Positions 8,074 to 14,919 of a DNA stretch of 24,792 nt are shown piece by piece (position 1 is the stretch's first letter; every line of letters begins with the position of its first letter). The stretch covers positions 1 through 24,792 of the forward strand of contig WFRI01000018.1 in NCBI GenBank assembly GCA_015486615.1, in the 5' to 3' direction. A program made the translations under genes and the position numbers. The notes below the pieces were generated by a model that was not told the origin of the DNA, did not search any database, and saw only the letters and a program-made list of their open reading frames with translations. Source of the DNA: Candidatus Omnitrophota bacterium (lineage in GTDB: Bacteria > Omnitrophota > Gorgyraeia > Duberdicusellales > Duberdicusellaceae).

Positions 8074-9493
8074 ATTCCTGAGGAATTTTTTTATGCCAGT
8101 CTGTATTCTTTTGATAAAAACCTGCTAAGTTAAACAGCATTTCTTCCTGAAAATAATTTCCAATAATCTGCATTCCTACAGGCAGGCCCTGGCTGGTAAA
8201 CCCGCAAGGCACAGACAAAGCCGGCAGGCCGGCTAAACTAGCAGAAATAGTAAAAATATCAGACAAATACATACTCAGAGGGTTGTCTAACTTCTCACCT
8301 ATTTTAAATGCCGCAGTAGGAGAAGTTGGAGTAATCATCAAGTCGCATTTTTTAAAAGCGGCCTTAAAGTCTTCCTTAATTAACTGTCTGGCTTTTAAGG
8401 CCTTTAAATAATACGCTTCATAATAACCAGAAGAAAGGCTGAATGTCCCTAACATAATCCGGCGTTTTGCTTCTCTGCCAAAACCTTTGGCCCGGGTTTT
8501 AAAATAAACTTCTGATAAAGACTCTGCTTTCTCCCTGTGGCCGTATTTTATCCCGTCAAACCTGCTCAGGTTAGAACTGGCTTCAGAAGAAGCCAGGATA
8601 TAATATACGGCAACCGAATATTCAGTAGAAGGAAGGCTTATCTCTTTAATAACTGCTCCATTGTTTTTAAAAAAACTCAAAGCCTGCCGGATTGTTTTAT
8701 CCACGTCTTCAGACAAACCTTCTATAAAATATTCTTTAGGCACTCCTATACACAGGCCGGAAATATCCTGAACAGAAAGATTTTTCAACGGCTCTGCCTG
8801 CACAGAAGTGGAGTCTTTAGGATCTTTTCCGGAAATTATATTTAACAAATAAAGACAATCTTGAATGTCTCGGGAAAAAGGCCCTATTTGGTCAAAACTT
8901 GAGCCAAATGCAATAAGCCCATAACGGGAAACTTTGCCATAAGTGGGTTTTAGACCGCATACTCCGCAAAAAGAAGCCGGCTGCCTGATAGAACCTCCGG
9001 TATCTGAGCCTAAACTTACCGGCGAGAGGCCCGCAGAAACTACGGCAGCAGACCCTCCTGAAGAACCTCCCGGCACACGGGTTTTATCCCAGGGGTTCTT
9101 TACCGGGCCATAGCAGGAAGTCTCGCAGGACGAACCAAAAGCAAACTCGTCCATATTCGCTGCTCCTAATATTTGCAGGCCGGCATTTTTCAATTTTTGC
9201 ACGACTGTGGAATCATAAGGAGAAACAAAACCTTTAAGTATTCTTGAAGCACAGGTCGTCTCTTTGCCTTTAAGGCAAATATTATCTTTTATGACAATAG
9301 GAACCCCTGCTAAAGGAGAGTCGGAATTTCTATTAAACTCCAAAGGCTTGTCAAACCAGCGGACAACTGCATTTAACTGAGGGTTAAACTTAATTATCCT
9401 GTTGTGGAAATAGTCAAAAACTTCTTCAAAAGACAATTTCTTAGCCTTGATTTTTCCGGCTATTTCCCACCCGCTTAATTTATGCAAATCCAT
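8066..9493 (-). CDS. gatA: Asp-tRNA(Asn)/Glu-tRNA(Gln) amidotransferase subunit A
   Basis: GatA is the amidase subunit that releases ammonia from glutamine for the GatCAB complex. The 475-residue protein has the amidase-signature triad: Lys69 in VPIVIKDN, the cis-Ser Ser144 in PGGSSGGSAA and the nucleophile Ser168 in GSDTGGSIRQP. The typical MDEFAFGSS and the C-terminal AGLPALSVPCGF segments are present. Its ATG overlaps the gatC stop in a TAATG junction, suggesting translational coupling, and its own end overlaps gatB by 8 bases. Order C-A-B is the common arrangement. Nothing unusual is seen in the protein. Confidence 0.98.
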   Translation of the reverse strand: MDLHKLSGWEIAGKIKAKKLSFEEVFDYFHNRIIKFNPQLNAVVRWFDKPLEFNRNSDSPLAGVPIVIKDNICLKGKETTCASRILKGFVSPYDSTVVQKLKNAGLQILGAANMDEFAFGSSCETSCYGPVKNPWDKTRVPGGSSGGSAAVVSAGLSPVSLGSDTGGSIRQPASFCGVCGLKPTYGKVSRYGLIAFGSSFDQIGPFSRDIQDCLYLLNIISGKDPKDSTSVQAEPLKNLSVQDISGLCIGVPKEYFIEGLSEDVDKTIRQALSFFKNNGAVIKEISLPSTEYSVAVYYILASSEASSNLSRFDGIKYGHREKAESLSEVYFKTRAKGFGREAKRRIMLGTFSLSSGYYEAYYLKALKARQLIKEDFKAAFKKCDLMITPTSPTAAFKIGEKLDNPLSMYLSDIFTISASLAGLPALSVPCGFTSQGLPVGMQIIGNYFQEEMLFNLAGFYQKNTDWHKKIPQEYE

Positions 9494-9780
9494 TATTCAA
9501 TAACTTTTGGGACCTTAACAAACCTGTCTTGTTTCTGAGGAAAATTAGCAATCAGGCCTTCTGTGTTTTCAAACCTCTGAATTTGGTCGGGCCGGAATAC
9601 ATTGGTGTTAGGAGAAAAAGACAGCACTGGTTTTATGCCTTCTAAATTTAGACCGTTTATCTTCTCTACATATTCTATAATTCTCTGCATTTGAGGCTCA
9701 AAATATGCAGCTTCTTCCCCGCTTAATTCTATACGGGCAAGATTGGCAATATATTTTACTGTTTTTTTATCTAATTTCAT
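9493..9780 (-). CDS. gatC: Asp-tRNA(Asn)/Glu-tRNA(Gln) amidotransferase subunit C
   Basis: The 95-residue protein matches GatC in length and pattern: KKTVKYIANLARIELSGEEA near the N-terminus and a C-terminal LIANFPQKQDRFVKVPKVIE. GatC is the small subunit that wraps between GatA and GatB and stabilises the amidotransferase. It begins 11 bases after the dnaJ stop and shares one base with the gatA start. No good Shine-Dalgarno is visible, so expression probably depends on read-through translation from the dnaJ end. The tight spacing argues that the amidotransferase genes belong to the chaperone operon. Confidence 0.95.
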   Translation of the reverse strand: MKLDKKTVKYIANLARIELSGEEAAYFEPQMQRIIEYVEKINGLNLEGIKPVLSFSPNTNVFRPDQIQRFENTEGLIANFPQKQDRFVKVPKVIE

Positions 9781-9791
9781 ATTACTAGAAT

Positions 9792-10928
9792 TTATCTGAA
9801 TGCCCTTTTGATTCTTTCTCTAAAAGAAGGATTATTTTTTATCTCAGACAACTGCTGAAACAATTCTTTTTCCCGCGAAGAGAGATTTTTGGGTATTTCT
9901 ACCTGAACTTTTACAAACTGGTCGCCTCTCGTCCCCCTCCTTAGAGAAGGAAATCCTTTACCCCTCAGCCGGAAAACCGCTCCGGGCTGAGTACCTTCAG
10001 GAATACTCATTTTTACTTTACCATCTAGAGTAGATACCTCCACCCGGCCGCCCAATACCGCTGTATATAAGTCTATTTTCTGCAAAGAAAAAATATCATC
10101 GCCGTCTCTTTCAAACAAACTATGCTTTTTAATATGCACCCGGACATACAAATCTCCTGCGCCGCTGCCTAAATTCTCACCTTCCCCGCGCAGGCGCAAA
10201 GAAGAACCGTTCTTTATGCCGGCTGGTATCTTAACTGTTAATTTTTTTCGTTTGCGGACAAAGCCGCGGCCCCCGCATTCCGGGCAGGGATGAGTAATAA
10301 TCTTCCCTTCTCCCCCGCAGGAAGAACATGTTTGGCTCAAACGGATAAACCCTGCTGAGGTATAAATAACACCGCTGCCTTTACAAGCCGGGCAGATTAT
10401 TTTTTTTGACCCCGGGGCAGCACCGCTTCCTTTACAGGAAGGACAAACCTGATTGCAGGAGAAAGATACTTCCTTCTCTATCCCTTTAAAGGCTTGCTCT
10501 AAAGATATTTCCACATCTAAAGCTAAGTCCCGGCCCCTCTGCTGCCGGGCTGAAGAATGCGGCCGCCGCCCGCCTGTGCCAAAAATATCAAAACCTAAAT
10601 CTGAAAATAAATCTCCAAATATAGAGCCAAAACCATTACTGAAAATATCGCCAAAATTGGCATTGCGGAAAATATCTTCAGTAGTAAATCTTGAATCTAT
10701 GCCTTCATGGCCGAATTGGTCATAAAGTCTTTTCTTCTCCGGGTCAGAAAGCACAGCATAAGCCTCGGAAATTTCCTTAAATTTTTCCTCTGCTTCTTTT
10801 TTTTTGCTTTCTTCAACCCTGTCTGGATGAAACTGCATAGCCAGTTTCCGGTAAGCCTTCTTAATATCGTCAATAGAGGCCGACCGGGAAACACCTAATA
10901 CTTCATAATAATCCCTTTTAACAGCCAT
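9792..10928 (-). CDS. dnaJ: Molecular chaperone DnaJ (Hsp40)
   Basis: DnaJ delivers unfolded clients to DnaK and stimulates its ATPase. The 378-residue protein is a complete class-A member: J domain 1-70 with HPD at 34-36, a Gly/Phe-rich region at about 75-120, and four zinc-binding repeats CPSCKGSG (162-169), CPACKGSG (179-186), CSSCGGEG (201-208) and CPECGGRG (215-222). The C-terminal substrate-binding domains follow, with KIPAGIKNGSSLRLRGEG. It lies 48 bases downstream of dnaK in the same direction and 11 bases upstream of gatC. The start ATG is at the expected family position. Confidence 0.98.
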   Translation of the reverse strand: MAVKRDYYEVLGVSRSASIDDIKKAYRKLAMQFHPDRVEESKKKEAEEKFKEISEAYAVLSDPEKKRLYDQFGHEGIDSRFTTEDIFRNANFGDIFSNGFGSIFGDLFSDLGFDIFGTGGRRPHSSARQQRGRDLALDVEISLEQAFKGIEKEVSFSCNQVCPSCKGSGAAPGSKKIICPACKGSGVIYTSAGFIRLSQTCSSCGGEGKIITHPCPECGGRGFVRKRKKLTVKIPAGIKNGSSLRLRGEGENLGSGAGDLYVRVHIKKHSLFERDGDDIFSLQKIDLYTAVLGGRVEVSTLDGKVKMSIPEGTQPGAVFRLRGKGFPSLRRGTRGDQFVKVQVEIPKNLSSREKELFQQLSEIKNNPSFRERIKRAFR

Positions 10929-10976
10929 TAGACTTCCGCTATTTCCTGATCAAATCCTTACTTTTTAAACAGCGGC

Positions 10977-12878
10977 TTATTTGCCGTTTTCCTCTTTGTA
11001 ATCAGCGTCAATAACTTCGCCTTCTTTAGGCTTCTCATCCTGGGGTTTCTCATCTTGAGATTTATCACTTCCCGAAGAACTTTGCTGCCGGCCCTGATTA
11101 GAATCTCCCGGCTGAGCCTGTGCCTGAGCCTTTGCCTTATAGACCTCTTCGGCTAACTTATGTGCGGCTTTAGTCAAATCGTCCATAGCCGCCTGAATTT
11201 TTGCTTTATCGTCAGATTTTAAAGCCGTTTTCAACTGTGCTGTTTTCTCCTCTATCTGCGATTTCTCCTGCGCAGAAACCTTGTCAGCATAATCTTTCAA
11301 AGACTTCTCAGTGGTATAAACCAAAGTCTCAGCCTGGTTCTTAATCTCAACCAATTCCCTGCGTTTCTTGTCATCTTCAGCAAATCGCTCGGCTTCTTTA
11401 ACCATTCTGTCAATATCTTCTTTTGAAAGTTTATTCGGCGCCTCTATCCTGATTGCCTGTTCTTTGCCAGTTCCTTTGTCTTTTGCTGAAACATGAACTA
11501 TTCCATTTGCGTCAATATCAAAAGTTACTTCTATCTGCGGTATCCCGCGCGGTGCCGGAGGAATTCCTTCTAAGTTAAACCGGCCCAATTCTACATTATC
11601 ATTAGCCATAGGCCTTTCCCCCTGCAAAACTCTGATAGTAACTGCACTTTGATTATCCTCAGCCGTAGTAAACACCTGGGATTTTTTAGTAGGCACAGTA
11701 GTATTTCTTTCTATAAGTTTAGTAAAAACTCCGCCTAAGGTCTCAATACCTAAAGATAAAGGAGTAACATCCAAAAGAAGCACATCTTTTACCTCACCTT
11801 TGATAATCGCCGCCTGAATTGCTGCGCCCATTGCCACACATTCCATAGGGTCAACCCCGCGTTCAATCTTCCTGCCTACAATTTCTTCCACAAAATTTTG
11901 AACTATAGGCATACGGGTAGGCCCGCCCACTAAAATAATCCTATCTATATCCTGTGGCTTCAACTTGGCGCCGGTTAAGGCTTGGTCAATAGAATTCTTA
12001 GTTCTTTCAATAATAGGCCTGACCAAATCTTCCAATTTTGCCCGGCTGATGTTCATTACTAAATGCTTAGGTCCGGAAGAATCAGCAGTAATAAAAGGGA
12101 GGTTAATATCTGTAGCCATTGCTGAGGAAAGCTCTATTTTTGCTTTTTCTGCGCCTTCCCTCAGCCTCTGCATAGCCATGCTGTCATTGCGCAAATCTAC
12201 TCCCTGTTCTCTTTTAAACTCCTCAATTATATAATTCATCAAAGCCTCATCCATATCCCTGCCGCCAAGCTTAGTATCGCCTGCTGTTGCTTTCACTTCA
12301 AAAACTCCCTGGGCCATTTCCATAATAGTAACATCAAGTGTGCCTCCGCCAAAATCAAAAACCAAAATCTTCTGCTCCTTTTCTTCCTTCCCCAGACCGT
12401 AAGCAAGACAGGCGGCAGTAGGCTCATTAATTACCCTCAAGACTTTAAATCCAGCAATTTCCCCTGCATCCTTTGTTGCCTGGCGCTGGTTATCGTTAAA
12501 ATAAGCCGGGCAGGTAATAACTGCTTCTGAGACCGGCTGGCCGAAATAAGCCTCAGTGTCTTTTTTTATTTTTTGCAGGACAAAAGCAGAAAGCTGCTGA
12601 GGAGTATATTCTTTGCTTCCTAGGCTGTATTTAAAACTCTCACCCATTTTGCGTTTAAATCCTGAAACTGTATTGTCAGGATTTATGGCTGACTGCCTTC
12701 TTGCCGGCTCTCCAACTAAAAGCTGGCCTTCTTTAGTAATAGCCACATAAGAAGGGAAAGCCTTGCCGCCGCCTACAGTAGTGCCTTCAGAAGAAGGGAT
12801 AATTGAAGGCCTGTCTCCATCCATAAAAGCCGCCGCAGAATTAGAAGTGCCTAAATCAATTCCTATAACTTTTCCCAT
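10977..12878 (-). CDS. dnaK: Molecular chaperone DnaK (Hsp70)
   Basis: DnaK is the ATP-driven chaperone that binds exposed hydrophobic segments with DnaJ and GrpE. The 633-residue protein has GIDLGTSNSAAA at 5-16, the phosphate-loop-like VFDFGGGTLDVT, NEPTAACLAYG and VGGPTRMP in the ATPase domain, and DVTPLSLGIETLGG at the linker to the substrate domain. The C-terminal tail is charged, with a small DEKP duplication, and ends in EENGK instead of the common EEVD-like form of eukaryotes. The first strand reads GTTVGGGKAFPSYVA near residues 33-47, a variant with extra residues compared with E. coli. The start has a GGAGG site lying over the end of grpE, 2 bases away. Expression is expected under HrcA. 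Confidence 0.99.
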   Translation of the reverse strand: MGKVIGIDLGTSNSAAAFMDGDRPSIIPSSEGTTVGGGKAFPSYVAITKEGQLLVGEPARRQSAINPDNTVSGFKRKMGESFKYSLGSKEYTPQQLSAFVLQKIKKDTEAYFGQPVSEAVITCPAYFNDNQRQATKDAGEIAGFKVLRVINEPTAACLAYGLGKEEKEQKILVFDFGGGTLDVTIMEMAQGVFEVKATAGDTKLGGRDMDEALMNYIIEEFKREQGVDLRNDSMAMQRLREGAEKAKIELSSAMATDINLPFITADSSGPKHLVMNISRAKLEDLVRPIIERTKNSIDQALTGAKLKPQDIDRIILVGGPTRMPIVQNFVEEIVGRKIERGVDPMECVAMGAAIQAAIIKGEVKDVLLLDVTPLSLGIETLGGVFTKLIERNTTVPTKKSQVFTTAEDNQSAVTIRVLQGERPMANDNVELGRFNLEGIPPAPRGIPQIEVTFDIDANGIVHVSAKDKGTGKEQAIRIEAPNKLSKEDIDRMVKEAERFAEDDKKRRELVEIKNQAETLVYTTEKSLKDYADKVSAQEKSQIEEKTAQLKTALKSDDKAKIQAAMDDLTKAAHKLAEEVYKAKAQAQAQPGDSNQGRQQSSSGSDKSQDEKPQDEKPKEGEVIDADYKEENGK

Positions 12879-12880
12879 AA

Positions 12881-13465
12881 TTACCTCCTGTTTTTTTTGG
12901 AAATTTTTACTTTAACTGGTCTTAAAATCTTATCCCTGTATCTATAACCTTTCTGAACAATTTCCACCACTGAACCATCCGGTAAATCTTCTCTTTCTTC
13001 TACAGCCACTGCTTCGTGAATATGCGGGTCAAAAACGCTGTCTGAAACTTCTATTTCCTCTACATCCTCCTTTTTCAAAACATCCCGGAATTTCCGGCAG
13101 GTCATTTTAACCCCCTCTGCCAGATGAGAATCCGCTTTTTCTATATTCTTAGCAGCCTCTTCAAACTCGTCTAAAACGCTTATGCATTCTTTTAACAGCC
13201 GAAAATTTCCGAATTTGATATATTCCTGCTTCTGGCGTTCCCAAAGTTTACGGCTGTTTTCCAATTCCGCATAAACCCGCAGAAACTTATCCCAATTTTC
13301 CTTACTCTTTTGTGCCTGCTTCTGCAAAGATTCATATTCCGGACGCGGGATGCTAACCCTTTCTTCTGCATCTTCTGCCTGCTTACTTTCGGAAACAGGC
13401 TCAGACTCTGTATCTAACTTCTCCTCAATATTGTCAGGAACAGAATCTTTATCTTCTCTGCTCAT
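12881..13465 (-). CDS. grpE: Nucleotide exchange factor GrpE
   Basis: GrpE opens the DnaK nucleotide pocket to release ADP. The 194-residue protein has an acidic, disordered N-terminus of about 45 residues, a long helix rich in heptads (about 45-135, including RVYAELENSRKLWERQKQEY), and a C-terminal beta domain with VFDPHIHEAVAV and KGYRYRDKILRPVKVKIS. These are standard GrpE signatures. Its ATG overlaps the hrcA stop by four bases (ATGA), and a strong GGAGGAG site lies in the hrcA end. The gene is followed by dnaK after 2 bases, so hrcA-grpE-dnaK-dnaJ form a tight unit. Confidence 0.97.
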   Translation of the reverse strand: MSREDKDSVPDNIEEKLDTESEPVSESKQAEDAEERVSIPRPEYESLQKQAQKSKENWDKFLRVYAELENSRKLWERQKQEYIKFGNFRLLKECISVLDEFEEAAKNIEKADSHLAEGVKMTCRKFRDVLKKEDVEEIEVSDSVFDPHIHEAVAVEEREDLPDGSVVEIVQKGYRYRDKILRPVKVKISKKNRR

Positions 13466-14331
13466 AAAATCTCCTCCAAATACTCCCTTATTGCCCGAAG
13501 TTGAAAGACAACCTTGTCATAATCCATTCTTATCGGGCCTAAAACTCCTAAAACCAAATCTTGTTTTAACCTTTTCAGTTTCACCGGAGACAAAGTTAAA
13601 GAACAGTTTCTAATTTCATCTAAAGCAATATCATCGCCGATTAATATTTTAATATCCCTGCCGTCTTTTAAGTTTTCATTAACAAACTCTAAGAAATCTG
13701 AAGCCTCACCTTCTAATGCCACAAACAAATTGCGCAGAAGCCGGACGTCTTCAAACTCAGGCTGGTCTAAAATAAACTGCATTCCGGAATAAAAAAACTT
13801 ATGCTCCTGAGAAGAAACTCCTAAACTGACATAATGTGTTAAATAAGAAACAACTTTGGAAATCTCATCCAGAAGATCGTATATCCTATCTTTGTAAGAA
13901 TAAACCTCTGCAGGCTGAGGCCCCCAGTTTCCTGTATCTTCCGCATGTGATGAAGTAGACCACCGGCCGTGCTCTCTTCTCCGGGTTAAAGACCGGGGTT
14001 TTGCTGTATCAGGATAAACCCTGTCTATAAATTTATCTAAGTAAGTGCTAACGCCTTCTACAGAAGAAACCTCGCGAGGGTTCATCAGCATTTTTACATA
14101 GTATCTAAAACCTTCAGGAGTAGGGATTCTTCCTGAAGAAGTATGGATATGGGAAACATAGCCTAATTCTTCCAGTTCTGCCATAATATTGCGCAAAGTA
14201 GCAGAAGACATCGGCAAATCGTATTTGTTCTTTAAATACTCAGAACTAATAGTACTGGCATTTTCTATATACTCGCGGACAATTAAATCCAGAATCTCAT
14301 CCTGCCTTTTTTTACGGTCCAAATGCCGCAT
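13462..14331 (-). CDS. hrcA: Heat-inducible transcription repressor HrcA, shortened form
   Basis: HrcA binds CIRCE operators and represses chaperone genes; GroEL normally helps it fold. The 289-residue protein has a good winged helix at 8-75 (ILDLIVREYIENASTISSEYL, SSATLRNIMAELEELGYV, HTSSGRIPTPEGFRYYV) and a C-terminal HrcA domain with QFILDQPEF and GVLGPIRMDYDKVV. It is about 50 residues shorter than the usual 340. Two things are odd: residues 106-144 form a basic, Ser/Gly-rich linker unlike the family, and after LTHYVSLGV (164-172) the protein jumps almost directly to the QFILDQPEF region, so a central GAF/insertion segment appears absent. The frame is open throughout. A promoter and CIRCE-like element precede it. 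Confidence 0.93.
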   Translation of the reverse strand: MRHLDRKKRQDEILDLIVREYIENASTISSEYLKNKYDLPMSSATLRNIMAELEELGYVSHIHTSSGRIPTPEGFRYYVKMLMNPREVSSVEGVSTYLDKFIDRVYPDTAKPRSLTRRREHGRWSTSSHAEDTGNWGPQPAEVYSYKDRIYDLLDEISKVVSYLTHYVSLGVSSQEHKFFYSGMQFILDQPEFEDVRLLRNLFVALEGEASDFLEFVNENLKDGRDIKILIGDDIALDEIRNCSLTLSPVKLKRLKQDLVLGVLGPIRMDYDKVVFQLRAIREYLEEIL

Positions 14332-14350
14332 CAGACTTCCTTTTATTTAG

Positions 14351-14377
14351 TTAGCAAAGTAACTGCCATAGCGCTAA
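14351..14377 (-). promoter_or_regulatory. Degenerate CIRCE operator upstream of hrcA
   Basis: Read on the minus strand the site is TTAGCGCTA, nine bases, then CTTTGCTAA. Compared with the CIRCE consensus TTAGCACTC-N9-GAGTGCTAA, 7 of 9 left-arm and 6 of 9 right-arm bases match, and the spacer is exactly nine. Only TTAGC and GCTAA pair as an inverted repeat, so this is a weak site. It starts at the base after the -10 box and would cover the transcription start, the usual place for a CIRCE. HrcA autoregulation is the natural reading. Confidence 0.65.
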
Positions 14378-14405
14378 ATAATAGCACTATATTAAATATT
14401 GTCAA
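14378..14405 (-). promoter_or_regulatory. Promoter of the hrcA-grpE-dnaK-dnaJ operon
   Basis: A perfect -35 box TTGACA lies at 14400-14405 and a -10 box TATTAT (five of six matches) at 14378-14383, separated by 16 bases. The -35 box overlaps the last codons of hpf. Transcription would begin near 14371, inside the CIRCE-like element. The box pair is of the general sigma-70 type. Confidence 0.75.
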
Positions 14406-14751
14406 CCCGCAGATTCTTAAAAGAGCGGCGGTTCTTCTTGACTAAATGCCTGTCTATTCTATGTTTAACTCTCTCCATCTGTTTCGACAGTGCTGAAAAA
14501 ACATTATTAACAGCAGAAAAAACGTCATTGTCAGACCTTTTAGCAGTGATGACCTTTGTAGGCATATATATTGTAGCCCAGCAAAAAAACTGCTCTTTAT
14601 GAGGATTTTTCTCTATATGTACAGATATATGCACAGCCTCTTCCTTTTTCACCACTTTTAACCTTCTGGAAATCTTTTCTACATTTTTTTCTACAATGCT
14701 TTTCAAGATAGCAGAAGCCTTCATATTTTTAAAACTGGTATCTACACGCAT
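14392..14751 (-). CDS. hpf: Ribosome hibernation promoting factor (HPF/RaiA family)
   Basis: Proteins of this family bind the small ribosomal subunit near the decoding site and hold ribosomes inactive under stress. The 119-residue protein fits the short HPF/YfiA class: an alpha-beta fold with SAILKSIVEKNVEKISRRL, a central VHISVHIEKNPHKEQFFCWAT strand pair and the Asp/Asn-rich DNDVFSAVNNVFSALSKQM helix, then a basic tail HRIDRHLVKKNRRS. The dimerising C-terminal domain of long HPF is absent. A strong AAGGAGAA site precedes the ATG. It lies between clpB and hrcA, 168 bases after clpB, which fits a stress role. Whether it has its own promoter is unclear. Confidence 0.9.
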   Translation of the reverse strand: MRVDTSFKNMKASAILKSIVEKNVEKISRRLKVVKKEEAVHISVHIEKNPHKEQFFCWATIYMPTKVITAKRSDNDVFSAVNNVFSALSKQMERVKHRIDRHLVKKNRRSFKNLRVDNI

Positions 14752-14776
14752 AAAAAATTCTCCTTTCTCTTAACTG

Positions 14777-14809
14777 CCTCTAAAAAAGAACTGTCGCGCT
14801 TTTTAGGGG
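14777..14809 (-). other. Possible hairpin in the clpB-hpf gap
   Basis: The minus strand can pair CCCCTAAAAA with TTTTTAGAGG, ten positions with one A-C mismatch and a 13-base loop. It lies 26 bases before the hpf start. It might be a weak clpB terminator or a leader structure of hpf; no U-run follows the stem in the transcribed direction, so a terminator is not well supported. Confidence 0.3.
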
Positions 14810-14835
14810 CGGCAAGAAGGCGTTTTCCCTTCTCA

Positions 14836-14912
14836 ATCTAAACCTTAATCTAAATCCCCGCCTTAACCTTAAGCTCAACCTAATAACTTACCAGCCTAAC
14901 AACTTAATAACT
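14836..14912. repeat. Degenerate short repeats between clpB and hpf
   Basis: This non-coding stretch is built from loosely repeated words. On the plus strand cctaataactt (14879-14889) and cctaacaactt (14895-14905) are near-identical copies 16 bases apart, and ccttaa recurs at three places nearby (aaccttaatc, gccttaacc, accttaagc). No long exact unit and no coding frame are seen. It looks like decayed tandem repetition or slippage. Confidence 0.5.
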
Positions 14913-14919
14913 GCCGAAG

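Noticed and set aside
10697..10894. Minus-strand frame of 65 codons inside dnaJ
   Set aside because: It is another reading frame of the J-domain region of dnaJ.
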